From Microbacterium ulmi (lineage in GTDB: Bacteria; Actinomycetota; Actinomycetes; Actinomycetales; Microbacteriaceae): a stretch of 64,000 bases of DNA. Numbering within the stretch: the stretch's first letter is position 1; the number at the start of each line of letters is the position of its first letter. A program made the translations under genes and the position numbers. The DNA lies in assembly GCF_011759705.1 (NCBI RefSeq), contig NZ_JAAOZF010000001.1, positions 2,590,551 through 2,654,550 on the forward strand, in the 5' to 3' direction. Under the pieces are notes generated by a model. The model was not told the DNA's origin. It made no database searches and was given only the letters and a program-made list of their open reading frames with translations. Of the stretch, positions 26,057-35,592 are shown piece by piece.

Positions 26057-26062
26057 TATGGT
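26057..26062 (+). promoter_or_regulatory. -10 element TATGGT before thyX
   Basis: TATGGT ends 7 nt before the proposed GTG start at 26070, arguing against the longer frame. Confidence 0.5.
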
Positions 26063-26069
26063 GGCACTC

Positions 26070-26813
26070 GTGACCGACGCCGCCGACGCACCTCAGCCAG
26101 AATTCCGCAGCGACGTGACGGTGGAGCTCGTCCGCGCGAGCGCCTCCGACTCGGACGTCCTCTTCGCCGCCCGCGTCTCGACGCAGGGGGAGCAGACCCT
26201 GGAGGCTGCGGCGGCGGGTACCGAGGCATCCGCCCGCGATCGCGGCCTCATCAACTACCTCATGCGCGACCGTCATGGATCGCCGTTCGAGCACAACTCG
26301 ATGACGTTCTACGTGCAGGCGCCGATCTTCGTGTTCCGCGAGTTCATGCGCCACCGCATCGCGTCGTACAACGAGGAGTCCGGCCGCTACCGCGAGCTGC
26401 GCCCCGTCTTCTACGTGCCCGCGCGCGAGCGCAACCTCAACCAGGTCGGAAAGCCCGGCGCGTACGAGTTCCTCCCCGGCACGGACGAGCAGCACGCTCT
26501 CGTCGAGGTCGCGACGCGGGATTCCGCGACCTTCGCATTCGCGGCGTACCAGCGGATGCTGGAGGCCGGAGTCGCGCGAGAGGTCGCACGCATCGTCCTG
26601 CCCCTCAACATCTACTCGTCGATGTACGTCACGATGAACGCCCGCTCGCTCATGAACTTCCTCTCGCTGCGCACGAAGGTCGAGGGGACCCACTTCCCGT
26701 CGTTCCCGCAGCGCGAGATCGAGATGTGCGCCGAGAAGATGGAGGCGTTCTGGCGCGAGCTCATGCCGCTGACGCACGCCGCCTTCAACGCGAACGGGCG
26801 CGTCTCGCCGTGA
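26070..26813 (+). CDS. thyX: FAD-dependent thymidylate synthase
   Basis: A 247-residue ThyX, which makes dTMP from dUMP with methylenetetrahydrofolate, NADPH and FAD. The family signature RHRxxSxNExSxRY is complete as RHRIASYNEESGRY (residues 94-107). The C-terminal R-x-L-x-x-F pattern is in NARSLMNFLSLR. The GTG at 26070 is preferred because a TATGGT -10 lies just upstream and residues before it look non-coding. The stop overlaps the following SDR gene by GTGA. Confidence 0.96.
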   Translation: MTDAADAPQPEFRSDVTVELVRASASDSDVLFAARVSTQGEQTLEAAAAGTEASARDRGLINYLMRDRHGSPFEHNSMTFYVQAPIFVFREFMRHRIASYNEESGRYRELRPVFYVPARERNLNQVGKPGAYEFLPGTDEQHALVEVATRDSATFAFAAYQRMLEAGVAREVARIVLPLNIYSSMYVTMNARSLMNFLSLRTKVEGTHFPSFPQREIEMCAEKMEAFWRELMPLTHAAFNANGRVSP

Positions 26814-27571
26814 CGACGGCGCTCGTCACGGGCGCGAGCTCGGGTCTCGGGGCGGAGTACGCGCGGCAGCTCGCCGCGCGCGGCGCAGACCTCGTCCTGG
26901 TCGCACGCGACGCGAGTGCGCTCGAGGGGCGTGCGGCGGCGCTGCGCCGCGAGTACGGCGTCGATGCGGAGGTGCTCGCCGCCGACCTTCTCACGCCGCG
27001 GCAGCGCGAGAAGGTCGAGCGGCGGCTCACGGATCCCCGCCGGCCCGTCGAGGTGCTCGTGAACAACGCGGGATTCGGTCTCCCGCTCGCGTTCGAGCGC
27101 AACGGGATCGAGCGAGAGGCGGCCCATCTCGCTCTGCACGTCGAGGTGCCGATGCGCCTCACGCACGCAGCGCTCGGACCCATGCTCGAACGGGGGAGCG
27201 GGCGCATCGTCAACGTCGCGTCGATCGCCGCCTTCATGCCGCGCTCGACCTACGGCGCGTGTAAGCAGTGGATCGTGTCGTTCAGCCGCTGGGCCGATGT
27301 CGCCTACAAGGACCGCGGGGTCACCGTGACGGCCGTGTGCCCCGGCTTCACCCACACGAGGTTCCACGAGCGTCTCGGGTTCCCGCCGGGCGAGGAGGGC
27401 ATCCCCGCGTGGATGTGGCTCGACGTGCGAGACGTCGTCTCGGAATCGCTGAGGGATGCCGCGCGCGGCAGGAGCGTGTCGGTCCCGAGCCTGCGGTACA
27501 AGGCCCTCTCGAAGCTCGTGGGGCTGCTTCCCGATCCGGTCTCGGCCCGGCTCGGCCAGCGCGGACGCTGA
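26810..27571 (+). CDS. Short-chain dehydrogenase/reductase
   Basis: A 253-residue classical SDR. The cofactor loop is TGASSGLG (residues 7-14), NNAG follows near residue 86, and the catalytic pair is Tyr148 and Lys152 in TYGACK with a Ser in VASIAAF. CPGFTHTRFH is the usual post-catalytic loop. The substrate is unknown; DUF-level relatives act on lipids or steroids. The GTG start overlaps the thyX stop by 4 bp, so it is in the thyX operon. The following 100 bp to the NUDIX gene are GC-rich with no feature. Confidence 0.92.
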   Translation: MTTALVTGASSGLGAEYARQLAARGADLVLVARDASALEGRAAALRREYGVDAEVLAADLLTPRQREKVERRLTDPRRPVEVLVNNAGFGLPLAFERNGIEREAAHLALHVEVPMRLTHAALGPMLERGSGRIVNVASIAAFMPRSTYGACKQWIVSFSRWADVAYKDRGVTVTAVCPGFTHTRFHERLGFPPGEEGIPAWMWLDVRDVVSESLRDAARGRSVSVPSLRYKALSKLVGLLPDPVSARLGQRGR

Positions 27572-27674
27572 GCAGGCCGCGCGTCCGCGCCGCCTGCTCG
27601 CTCGCGCGGCACGCCCGCGCCGCACGCAGCCGGACGGCGCCCGACGGATCCGGCGGCGACGGCACGCGGCCGGA

Positions 27675-28217
27675 TCAGCGGAATCGGCCGAGTCTGATCC
27701 CCGCGAGGGCCAGGGCCGCGATCGACTCGCCGTCGGTGAGCGAGCCGCCGCGGATGAGGCCGACGGCGTCGGGGAACGGCATCCACTGCACCGAGTCGAT
27801 GCCCTCCTCGCGCTGCGTCGACGAGGCGTCGGCGACGGGCGTCAGCCCGCGCGCGAGGAAGACGTGCTCCGGCGCGTTGGCGACCCCGTTGAGCGCGTGC
27901 ATGCCCCCGAGCAGCTCCCATTCGGCGGCTTCGAAGCCCGTCTCCTCGAGCAGTTCGCGCTGCGCGGCGGCGAGCGGGTCCTCGCCGTCGGTGCCGCCCG
28001 CGGGCACCTCGATCGACGCGCTGCCCGTCGCATAGCGATCGAGCGTCACGAGGCACACGCGGTCTTCGTCGTCGAGCGCGACGACGAAGACCGCGGGGTG
28101 GCGCAGCTCGACGACTCCGTAGACTCCCGGGCCGTCGGGCCCCTCCACGTCGTCCTCGTGGACGCGGATCCACCGGTTCTCGTACACGGTGCGCGAGGCG
28201 AGCGTCTTCCACGTCAT
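27675..28217 (-). CDS. NUDIX hydrolase, ADP-ribose pyrophosphatase-like
   Basis: A 180-residue NUDIX enzyme. The NUDIX helix is E-DPLAAAQ-RELLEETGF at about residues 80-97 after EVPAGGTDG; the REUxEExG core is intact, although the spacing before its first Glu is slightly short. The PAG motif upstream resembles ADP-ribose or nucleoside-diphosphate-sugar pyrophosphatases. TATCGT lies 6 nt before the ATG, so the mRNA is probably leaderless. It diverges from dapA, sharing a 54-bp intergenic region. Confidence 0.9.
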   Translation of the reverse strand: MTWKTLASRTVYENRWIRVHEDDVEGPDGPGVYGVVELRHPAVFVVALDDEDRVCLVTLDRYATGSASIEVPAGGTDGEDPLAAAQRELLEETGFEAAEWELLGGMHALNGVANAPEHVFLARGLTPVADASSTQREEGIDSVQWMPFPDAVGLIRGGSLTDGESIAALALAGIRLGRFR

Positions 28218-28223
28218 GCCGCC

Positions 28224-28229
28224 ACGATA
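28224..28229 (-). promoter_or_regulatory. -10 element TATCGT, leaderless start of the NUDIX gene
   Basis: TATCGT on the minus strand ends 6 nt before the ATG at 28217. Confidence 0.5.
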
Positions 28230-28259
28230 CGGCCCTCTCGCGGCGTCCGGATGAACCGA

Positions 28260-28265
28260 TAGCCT
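28260..28265 (+). promoter_or_regulatory. -10 element TAGCCT, leaderless start of dapA
   Basis: TAGCCT ends 6 nt before the dapA ATG at 28272. No ribosome binding site is present. Confidence 0.55.
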
Positions 28266-28271
28266 GAGAGC

Positions 28272-29249
28272 ATGACGCACACGGGCAACCCCTTCGGACA
28301 GGTGCTCGTCGCGCTCGTCACGCCCATGACGGCCGACGGCGAGGTCGACTGGGCCGCCGTCGAGAAGCACATCGACGACGTCATCACGGCGGGATGCGAC
28401 GGCGTCGTCGTGACGGGGACGACGGGCGAGACGTCGACTCTGACGGATGCCGAGAAGCTGAGGCTCGTCGAGGTGGGCAAGGACGTCGCGGCCGGTCGGG
28501 CCAAGATCATCACCGGCGGCGGCTCGAACGAGACCGCCCACGCCATCGAGCTGTACAAGGCGAGCGAGCGGGCCGGCGCCGACGGCATCATGATCGTGAC
28601 GCCGTACTACAACAAGCCGACGCAGGCGGGCATCCTGACGCACTTCCGGCTCGTCGCGGATGCGACCGACCTGCCCGTCATCCTGTACGACATCCCCGGG
28701 CGCACGGGCGTCCCGATCAGGTACGAGACGATCCTGCGCATCGCGAAGCACCCCAACGTGCTCGCGATCAAGGACGCCAAGGGCGACTTCAGCGAGGTCA
28801 GCCGCGTGCTGAACCAGACCGACCTCATGTACTTCTCCGGTGACGACGCGAACGTCCTGCCGCATCTGTCGATCGGCGCGACGGGTCTCATCGGCGTGAC
28901 CGCGAACATCACGGCGCAGCCCTACCGCGAGATCGTCGACGCCGTCAACCGCGGCGACCTGACGGCGGCCACCGCCGCGCACCGCAAGCTCGAGCCGCTC
29001 GTGCGCGCCGTCATGACGCACGTGCCCGGGACCGTCTCGGCGAAGTACATCCTGCACGGGCTGGGTCGCATCTCGAGTCCGCGCGTGAGGCTGCCGCTCG
29101 TGGGTCCCGAGGAGTGGGAGGCCGCCGTCATCGAGGATGAGCTCGCGCTCGTGAAGGACGTCCCCGGTGCCGACTTCTCCAACTTCCGTCCCGACCGCAA
29201 CGCCGCCGCCGGCGGCGCGCTGCCGAAGGTGTCGGGCACGACGAGATGA
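28272..29249 (+). CDS. dapA: 4-hydroxy-tetrahydrodipicolinate synthase
   Basis: A 325-residue class I aldolase that condenses pyruvate and aspartate semialdehyde, the first committed step to diaminopimelate and lysine. The Schiff-base Lys167 is in AIKDAKGD. Tyr139 of LYDIPGRTG and the TGTTGE loop (about residues 48-53) complete the active site. The tail of about 25 residues (ADFSNFRPDRN...) is longer than in the E. coli enzyme. It is followed 97 bp later by RNase J in the same direction, the usual actinobacterial arrangement. Confidence 0.96.
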   Translation: MTHTGNPFGQVLVALVTPMTADGEVDWAAVEKHIDDVITAGCDGVVVTGTTGETSTLTDAEKLRLVEVGKDVAAGRAKIITGGGSNETAHAIELYKASERAGADGIMIVTPYYNKPTQAGILTHFRLVADATDLPVILYDIPGRTGVPIRYETILRIAKHPNVLAIKDAKGDFSEVSRVLNQTDLMYFSGDDANVLPHLSIGATGLIGVTANITAQPYREIVDAVNRGDLTAATAAHRKLEPLVRAVMTHVPGTVSAKYILHGLGRISSPRVRLPLVGPEEWEAAVIEDELALVKDVPGADFSNFRPDRNAAAGGALPKVSGTTR

Positions 29250-29346
29250 CTGCGCGCTCGCGTCGCGGGCGTGAGGACGGATACAGGGACCGCCGGACGA
29301 CGCCACTGAGCGTGACGCACGCCGCGGATCCCGAGGAAGGCGACTG

Positions 29347-31023
29347 ATGGCCACCACCGTGTACGACCCGCCCGCTCTCGACCCCGGAACCCTGCGCGTC
29401 ACGCCGCTCGGCGGGCTCGGCGAGGTCGGACGCAACATGACGGTCTTCGAGTACGCGGGCAGGCTCCTCGTCGTCGACTGCGGCGTCCTCTTCCCCGAGG
29501 AGCATCAGCCGGGCGTCGACCTGATCCTGCCCGACTTCGAACCGATCAAGGGCCGCCTCGACGACATCGTCGCCGTCGTCCTCACGCACGGGCACGAGGA
29601 CCACATCGGCGCCGTGCCGTACCTTCTCAAGCTCAAGCCCGACATCCCTCTCGTGGGCTCGGGCCTGACCCTCGCCCTCGTCGAGGCGAAGCTCAAGGAG
29701 CACCGCATCCGGCCCTTCACCTTGACGGTCAAGGAGGGCCAGACCGAGCGGTTCGGCCCGTTCGAGCTCGAGTTCGTCGCCGTCAACCACTCGATCCCCG
29801 ACGCGCTCGCCGTCGCGATCCGCACCCCCGCGGGCACCGTCCTCGCGACGGGCGACTTCAAGATGGACCAGCTGCCCCTCGACGGGCGGCTCACCGACCT
29901 GCGCGCCTTCGCGCGCCTCGGCGAAGAGGGGGTCGACCTCTTCCTGGTCGACTCGACGAACGCCGACGTGCCCGGGTTCACGCCGCTCGAGCGCTCGATC
30001 GGGCCCGTGCTCGACCAGGTTATCGGCAAGGCGCCTCGGCGCGTCATCGTCGCAAGCTTCTCGAGCCACGTGCATCGCGTCCAGCAGGTGCTGGATGCCG
30101 CCTACGACCACGGTCGCAGGGTCGCGCTGCTCGGCCGCAGCATGGTGCGCAACATGACGATCGCGGAGGAGCTGGGCTACCTCCACGTGCCCGAGGGCGT
30201 GCTGATCGACTACAAGAAGGCGCGCGATCTCCCCGAAGACCAGATCGTCTACATGTCGACGGGGTCGCAGGGCGAGCCGATGGCGGTGCTCAGCCGCATG
30301 GCGAACAACGATCACGAGATCGAGCCGGGGCCCGGCGACACGGTGATCCTCGCGTCGAGTCTCATCCCGGGCAACGAGAACGCCGTGTATCGCGTGATCG
30401 ACGGGCTCACGAAGCTCGGCGCGAACGTCGTGCACAAGGGCAACGCGATGGTGCACGTCTCCGGCCACGCGGCGGCGGGGGAGCTGCTGTACTGCTACAA
30501 CATCCTCAAGCCCAGGAACGTGCTCCCCGTCCACGGCGAGCACCGCCACCTGATGGCCAACGCGCGGCTCGCGCAGGACACCGGCGTCCCCGAGGACCGC
30601 ACGATCCTCGGCGAGAACGGCACGGTCGTCGACCTCAAGGACGGCATCGCCCGCATCGTGGGGCAGCTCGACCTCGGCTTCGTCTACGTCGACGGCTCGA
30701 CGGTCGGCGAGATCACGGATGCCGATCTCAAGGACCGCCGGATCCTCGGCGAAGAGGGGTTCATCTCGGTGATCGTGGTGGTGGATGCCGCGACCGGCCG
30801 GATCATCACGGGGCCCGAGATCCACGCCCGCGGCTTCGCGGAGGACGACGCGGTCTTCGAGGACGTCAAGCCGAGGATCGCCGCGGCGCTCACGGAGGCC
30901 GCCAAGTCCGGAGTCCGCGACAACCATGCGCTGTCGCAGATCGTGCGGCGCACGATCGGCCGGTGGGTCAACACGTCGCTGCGGCGCCGGCCCATGATCG
31001 TGCCGCTCGTGATCGAGGCATAG
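29347..31023 (+). CDS. rnj: Ribonuclease J
   Basis: A 558-residue metallo-beta-lactamase/beta-CASP ribonuclease. The zinc motif HGHEDH is at residues 81-86; later metal ligands lie in ATGDFKMD and VHVSGHA. The beta-CASP region and the C-terminal domain are complete. RNase J has endo- and 5'-exonuclease activity on mRNA and rRNA precursors. GAGGAAGG lies 6 bp before the ATG. It lies downstream of dapA and may share its transcript. Confidence 0.95.
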   Translation: MATTVYDPPALDPGTLRVTPLGGLGEVGRNMTVFEYAGRLLVVDCGVLFPEEHQPGVDLILPDFEPIKGRLDDIVAVVLTHGHEDHIGAVPYLLKLKPDIPLVGSGLTLALVEAKLKEHRIRPFTLTVKEGQTERFGPFELEFVAVNHSIPDALAVAIRTPAGTVLATGDFKMDQLPLDGRLTDLRAFARLGEEGVDLFLVDSTNADVPGFTPLERSIGPVLDQVIGKAPRRVIVASFSSHVHRVQQVLDAAYDHGRRVALLGRSMVRNMTIAEELGYLHVPEGVLIDYKKARDLPEDQIVYMSTGSQGEPMAVLSRMANNDHEIEPGPGDTVILASSLIPGNENAVYRVIDGLTKLGANVVHKGNAMVHVSGHAAAGELLYCYNILKPRNVLPVHGEHRHLMANARLAQDTGVPEDRTILGENGTVVDLKDGIARIVGQLDLGFVYVDGSTVGEITDADLKDRRILGEEGFISVIVVVDAATGRIITGPEIHARGFAEDDAVFEDVKPRIAAALTEAAKSGVRDNHALSQIVRRTIGRWVNTSLRRRPMIVPLVIEA

Positions 31024-31060
31024 CGCGCGGATTCTTCACAGCGCCGTAACACCCTCGCTC

Positions 31061-31066
31061 TAGACT
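31061..31066 (+). promoter_or_regulatory. -10 element TAGACT, leaderless start of the GNAT gene
   Basis: TAGACT ends 6 nt before the ATG at 31073. Confidence 0.55.
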
Positions 31067-31072
31067 CTCGTC

Positions 31073-31567
31073 ATGCCGCAGACGTTCCTCGTGCGCCCGG
31101 CGACGCAGGCAGACGGCGCATTCCTCGGCGACATGGTCGTCGAGGCCGCGAACTGGAGCCAGGGCGGCGCGCGGCCGCGGCATCAGGTGCTCACGAGCCC
31201 CGAACACAGCCGCTACGTGTCCGGATGGATGCGGCCGGGCGACGCCGGGTTCGTCGCACTCGACCCCAACGGCGATCCGATCGGGGCCGCGTGGTACCGC
31301 ATGTTCCCCCGCACCGATCCGGGCTTCGGCTACGTCGGCACGGGTGTGCCCGAGCTCATCATCGGCGTGCGGCCCATCTGGCGGGCCCACGGGGTCGGTC
31401 GCAGTCTTCTTCAGCGGCTGTGCGATCACGCCGCGGCACAGGGCTTCGGGCGGCTGAGCCTCAGCGTCGAGCGCGGAAACTTCGCGGTGACGCTGTATCG
31501 CAGCGAGGGGTTCGCCGTGACGCAGGCGGGCATCGGGCGGGACACGATGGTCAAGCGCCTGCGCTGA
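31073..31567 (+). CDS. GNAT family N-acetyltransferase
   Basis: A 164-residue GNAT protein. It opens with FLVRPATQADGAFL; the acetyl-CoA loop is in ELIIGVRPIWRAHGVGRSLLQRL (about residues 95-117), with the usual R/Q-x-x-G-x-G/A written as RAHGVG. The C-terminal VERGNFAVTLYRSEGF is motif B. The acceptor is unknown. It is a single gene with its own leaderless promoter and a hairpin terminator downstream. Confidence 0.9.
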   Translation: MPQTFLVRPATQADGAFLGDMVVEAANWSQGGARPRHQVLTSPEHSRYVSGWMRPGDAGFVALDPNGDPIGAAWYRMFPRTDPGFGYVGTGVPELIIGVRPIWRAHGVGRSLLQRLCDHAAAQGFGRLSLSVERGNFAVTLYRSEGFAVTQAGIGRDTMVKRLR

Positions 31568-31602
31568 CGTAGCCGTCGAGGGGCCTCTCGGTCCGACGAC
31601 GA

Positions 31603-31626
31603 CGGGGCGCCCCGAAGGGCGCCCCG
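31603..31626. terminator. Bidirectional hairpin between GNAT and lipoprotein genes
   Basis: CGGGGCGCCC pairs perfectly with GGGCGCCCCG around a CGAA tetraloop. It lies in the gap between convergent genes. Confidence 0.78.
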
Positions 31627-31637
31627 CGGTGCATCGA

Positions 31638-32111
31638 TCAGCCGGCGCAGAGCGTGCTGAGCGCCGTGAGCGACGTCTGCATGTCGGTGGTGGCGGTCGT
31701 GAGATCGCTCAGGGCAGCGGTGTCGCCGTCGACGTAGATCTTCGCGATCGCGTCGCGGACGGCGGCGAGGTCGTCCTTGGCAGTCGTCGCAGCCGCCTTG
31801 ACCTCTGCGTTCGTGACGGTGTCGGCGACCTCCTGGTACGCGTCGACGAGCGCCGTCCAGGCGTCGACGGCGGCCTGCGGGTCTGCGGCGGCGTCGGCCA
31901 GCTTCGCCAGCGTCGTGCTCGCCTCCTCGAGCGGCCCGGCCATGCTGACGCAGGCCTCGGCGACCGTCTGCTCGGATGCGGTCGTCTCCGCCGGCGCCGC
32001 CGGGGCGCTCGCGGCGGGCGTCTCGCCCGTGCTCTCCGGTCCGGCGGAGCACGCGGTGAGACCGAGCACCGCGACTGCGGCGAGGGTCCAAGCGGCGATA
32101 CGAAGCTTCAT
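31638..32111 (-). CDS. Hypothetical secreted lipoprotein
   Basis: A 157-residue protein with a clear lipoprotein signal: KLRIAAWTLAAVAVLGLTAC, lipobox LTAC with Cys21. A Ser/Pro/Ala/Thr-rich linker (about residues 22-50) precedes an Ala/Asp/Thr-rich helical domain to the end, with two further cysteines (EACVS and LSTLCAG) that could form a disulfide. I do not recognise the family. AAAGGAC lies upstream of the ATG. It is monocistronic and diverges from ftsK. Confidence 0.75.
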   Translation of the reverse strand: MKLRIAAWTLAAVAVLGLTACSAGPESTGETPAASAPAAPAETTASEQTVAEACVSMAGPLEEASTTLAKLADAAADPQAAVDAWTALVDAYQEVADTVTNAEVKAAATTAKDDLAAVRDAIAKIYVDGDTAALSDLTTATTDMQTSLTALSTLCAG

Positions 32112-32282
32112 TCTGTAGTCCTTTCACAGGGTTGAGGGCATTCATGATGAATGCTGAGAAGCCGAGGCATCTGGACCCGGGTTCTTGTACCGAACGTAGT
32201 CGATCTCGGACGGCGCCCGCGGCGCCTGTGAGCGGGGCGCCGATCCGCCGCGTCAATCCGCCGATATCCGACTCCTGCGGCC

Positions 32283-32288
32283 TACCGT
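32283..32288 (+). promoter_or_regulatory. -10 element TACCGT, leaderless start of ftsK
   Basis: TACCGT ends 6 nt before the ftsK ATG at 32295. Confidence 0.5.
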
Positions 32289-32294
32289 GGAGCA

Positions 32295-34976
32295 ATGGCA
32301 CGATCCGCGAGTACGCCCACGAACGCCCGCGCGTCCGCGAAGGGCTCCTCGTCGCGTGCCCGCAAGCCCGACCCGGCTCCGCGCCGCTACGTCGGCGAGT
32401 CCGAGAAGCCGCCCGTCGTCACGCGCATGTGGATGGGCCTGGCCCATGGCACGGGCGGGCTCTTCCGCGCATTCGGGCCCGAGACGCTCGAGAAGGAGCA
32501 GCGACGCGACGGGCTGCCGTTCTTCATCGTGCTGCTCGCGATCGCCGGCGCGGTCGTCGAGTGGTTCTTCATCGGCGACGAGGTCGCCAAGAGCATCAGC
32601 GCGTACACGGCGGGCGGACTCGTCGGACGCGTCTCGTTCGTGCTCCCCGTGCTGCTCGTGCTCCTCGCCGGATGGCTGTTCCGCCACCCGGCCTCTGTGC
32701 ACGACAACGGCCGCATCGGGATCGGCTTCGCGCTGTTCGTGCTGACCATCGCGGGCTTCTGCCACATCGGCGGCGAGCGCCCCCAGCCCCGCGCGGGCCT
32801 TCCGGTCCTGAGCGATGCGGGCGGTCTGTTCGGATGGATGGTCGGCGAGCCGCTCGCCCTCGGACTCACCGACGTCGGCGCGTGCATCGTGCTGGCGATC
32901 GTGGCGGGGCTCAGCATCCTGATCCTCACCAAGACCCCGCCGAACCGCATGGGGCGCCGCCTCGGCGACCTGTACGCGTGGATGTTCGGAGCAGAGCGCC
33001 TCGACCCCGCAGAGGGGCCCGGGTTCACCCCGGATGCCGCGGCCGACACCTCGATCCCGTGGTGGCGCCGCAACCGGACGGGCCGTGAGCAGGACCCCGA
33101 CGGCGCAATCGGATCGCAGGACCTCACGGAGCTCCTCCCGCCCGGCGCATCGCACGGCGGGTTCGACCAGGCGATCACGCCCTCGGTCGCGCCTCCGCGG
33201 CCGCCCGCGCCCGTCGTCACGCCGGATGCCGTGACCGAGGTCATCGACCCGGCCGTCCTCGCGGGCGCCGCGAGAGCGGCGAGCAGAGCCGAGACCTCGC
33301 TCCGCGACGACGTCTCCGGGTCGGGAGACGGCATCCTCCCCGGGCTGTCGGGGATCGGCACCGACATGCCCCACTCGGCCGCGATGGCGCCGTACCGGCT
33401 GCCGTCGGTCGAGAGCCTCGCCGCCGGCACGCCGCACAAGGCCCGCTCGCAGGCCAACGACGACGTCGTGCGCGCCATCACGAGCGTGCTGCAGCAGTTC
33501 CAGGTCGACGCGCGCGTCACGGGGTTCTCGCGCGGCCCGACCGTGACGCAGTACGAGATCGAGGTCGGCCACGGCGTCAAGGTCGAGCGGATCACGGCGC
33601 TGACGAACAACATCGCGTACGCGGTCGCATCCAACGAGGTCCGCATCCTCGCGCCGATCCCCGGCAAGAGCGCGATCGGCGTCGAGATCCCCAATGCCGA
33701 CCGTGAGATCGTGACGCTCGGCGACGTCCTGCGCTCGAACGCCGCGCACCAGTCGACGCATCCCATGACGATCGGCGTCGGCAAGGACGTCGGCGGCGGC
33801 TACGTCGTGGCCAACCTCGCCAAGATGCCCCATCTGCTGGTCGCCGGCTCGACAGGCTCGGGCAAGTCGAGCTTCGTGAACTCGATGATCACGAGCCTGC
33901 TGATGCGCGCGAAGCCGTCCGAGGTGCGCATGGTGCTCATCGACCCGAAGCGTGTCGAGCTGACCTCGTACGCCGGCGTCCCGCACCTCATCACGCCCAT
34001 CATCACGAACCCCAAGAAGGCGGCGGAGGCGCTGCAGTGGGTCGTGAAGGAGATGGACATGCGGTACGACGACCTCGCGTCGTTCGGGTTCCGTCACATC
34101 GACGACTTCAACCGCGCCGTCGTCGCGGGCGAGCTGCAGCTTCCCGCCGGCAGCGAGCGCGTCCTCAAGCCGTACCCCTACCTGCTCGTCGTCGTCGACG
34201 AGCTCGCCGACCTCATGATGGTCGCTCCTCGTGACGTCGAGGACTCGATCGTGCGCATCACGCAGCTCGCGCGGGCGAGCGGCATCCATCTCGTGCTCGC
34301 GACGCAGCGTCCGTCCGTGGACGTCGTGACGGGCCTCATCAAGGCCAACGTGCCCTCGCGGCTCGCATTCGCCGTCACGAGCGTCACCGACTCCCGCGTC
34401 ATCCTCGATCAGCCCGGCGCAGACCGGCTCATCGGGCAGGGCGACGCGCTCTTCCTGCCGATGGGGACGTCGAAGTCGATCCGCGTGCAGGGCGCGTGGG
34501 TCAGCGAGCCCGAGATCGAGAAGGTCGTCAAGCACGTGACGCGTCAGGCGCGGCCGGACTACCGCGACGACGTCGCCGCGGTCGCGGAGAAGAAGGAGAT
34601 CGACGCCGACATCGGGGACGACCTCGAGCTGCTGCTCGCGGCGGCGGAGCTCGTCGTGTCGACGCAGTTCGGATCGACCTCGATGCTGCAGCGCAAGCTC
34701 CGCGTCGGGTTCGCGAAGGCGGGCAGGCTCATGGACCTCCTCGAGTCTCGCGAGATCGTCGGCCCGTCGGAGGGCTCGAAGGCGCGTGACGTGCTCGTGA
34801 CCGTCGAGCAGCTTCCCGGCGTGCTCGCGCGGCTGCGCGGCGACGACGTTCCGGATGCCGCGCCCCCGGCAGACGACCGGTACGGCGCCGACGCCGTCGA
34901 GGCCCAGTACGACGGGTATCCCGTCGTCGAGGACGAGGGCGACGAGGACGCGTGGGGGCTCACAGGTCGTGACTGA
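32295..34976 (+). CDS. ftsK: DNA translocase FtsK
   Basis: An 893-residue FtsK/SpoIIIE translocase that pumps DNA and coordinates chromosome dimer resolution with division. Four N-terminal membrane segments lie between about residues 75 and 220. A Pro/Ala/Asp-rich linker runs to about 375. The motor follows with Walker [11 protein letters not shown] (about 517-526), Walker [13 protein letters not shown], and [18 protein letters not shown]. The C-terminal winged-helix gamma domain ([23 protein letters not shown]) is present. The start is a leaderless ATG. Confidence 0.97.
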   Translation: MARSASTPTNARASAKGSSSRARKPDPAPRRYVGESEKPPVVTRMWMGLAHGTGGLFRAFGPETLEKEQRRDGLPFFIVLLAIAGAVVEWFFIGDEVAKSISAYTAGGLVGRVSFVLPVLLVLLAGWLFRHPASVHDNGRIGIGFALFVLTIAGFCHIGGERPQPRAGLPVLSDAGGLFGWMVGEPLALGLTDVGACIVLAIVAGLSILILTKTPPNRMGRRLGDLYAWMFGAERLDPAEGPGFTPDAAADTSIPWWRRNRTGREQDPDGAIGSQDLTELLPPGASHGGFDQAITPSVAPPRPPAPVVTPDAVTEVIDPAVLAGAARAASRAETSLRDDVSGSGDGILPGLSGIGTDMPHSAAMAPYRLPSVESLAAGTPHKARSQANDDVVRAITSVLQQFQVDARVTGFSRGPTVTQYEIEVGHGVKVERITALTNNIAYAVASNEVRILAPIPGKSAIGVEIPNADREIVTLGDVLRSNAAHQSTHPMTIGVGKDVGGGYVVANLAKMPHLLVAGSTGSGKSSFVNSMITSLLMRAKPSEVRMVLIDPKRVELTSYAGVPHLITPIITNPKKAAEALQWVVKEMDMRYDDLASFGFRHIDDFNRAVVAGELQLPAGSERVLKPYPYLLVVVDELADLMMVAPRDVEDSIVRITQLARASGIHLVLATQRPSVDVVTGLIKANVPSRLAFAVTSVTDSRVILDQPGADRLIGQGDALFLPMGTSKSIRVQGAWVSEPEIEKVVKHVTRQARPDYRDDVAAVAEKKEIDADIGDDLELLLAAAELVVSTQFGSTSMLQRKLRVGFAKAGRLMDLLESREIVGPSEGSKARDVLVTVEQLPGVLARLRGDDVPDAAPPADDRYGADAVEAQYDGYPVVEDEGDEDAWGLTGRD

Positions 34977-35004
34977 CGCGCGTCGCGCGCCCGTGGGCAA
35001 CGGG

Positions 35005-35010
35005 TAGGCT
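35005..35010 (+). promoter_or_regulatory. -10 element TAGGCT, leaderless start of pgsA
   Basis: TAGGCT ends 6 nt before the GTG at 35017. Confidence 0.55.
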
Positions 35011-35016
35011 CGCACC

Positions 35017-35592
35017 GTGGCCGTCCCCCGCCAGCTGCCGAACTCGATCACGGTCGTCCGCATCCTGTGTGCGCCCGTGTTCCTGTGGATGCTGCTCGCC
35101 GATGCCGGCGCCGACGGTGCGCTGCGGTGGTGGGCGGCCGTCCTGTTCATCGTCGCGATCGCGACGGACGGCATCGACGGCTACATCGCGCGCAGGCACG
35201 AGATCGTCACGGATCTCGGCAAGCTCCTGGACCCCATCGCCGACAAGGCGCTGACGGGGTGCGCCTTCGTCGGCCTGTCGATCCTGGGCGAGCTGCCCTG
35301 GTGGATCACGATCGTCGTGCTCGTCCGAGAGATCGGAATCACGGTGTACCGTCTCGTCGTCGTGAGCGATCATGTGCTCGCGGCGGCGTGGATGGGCAAG
35401 CTCAAGACGCTCGCGCAGGCCGTCGCGCTGTCGCTCGCCCTTCTCCCGCTGTGGACGCTCGTCGGCGACTGGATCCTCTGGGTCGACGGCGTGGCGATGA
35501 CGATCGCTGTGATCCTCACCGTCGCGAGCGGGGTCGACTACATCGTGAGCGAGGCGCGGGCGGCGACCGCCCGTGGGAAGGGCGCGGCATGA
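35017..35592 (+). CDS. pgsA: CDP-diacylglycerol-glycerol-3-phosphate 3-phosphatidyltransferase
   Basis: A 191-residue CDP-alcohol phosphatidyltransferase with five or six hydrophobic segments. The catalytic signature is intact: DGIDGYIARR followed by G-K-L-L-D-P-I-A-D (about residues 51-73). It makes phosphatidylglycerophosphate, precursor of phosphatidylglycerol and cardiolipin. It overlaps cinA by ATGA, giving the conserved pgsA-cinA-clgR-recA order of actinobacteria. Confidence 0.93.
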   Translation: MAVPRQLPNSITVVRILCAPVFLWMLLADAGADGALRWWAAVLFIVAIATDGIDGYIARRHEIVTDLGKLLDPIADKALTGCAFVGLSILGELPWWITIVVLVREIGITVYRLVVVSDHVLAAAWMGKLKTLAQAVALSLALLPLWTLVGDWILWVDGVAMTIAVILTVASGVDYIVSEARAATARGKGAA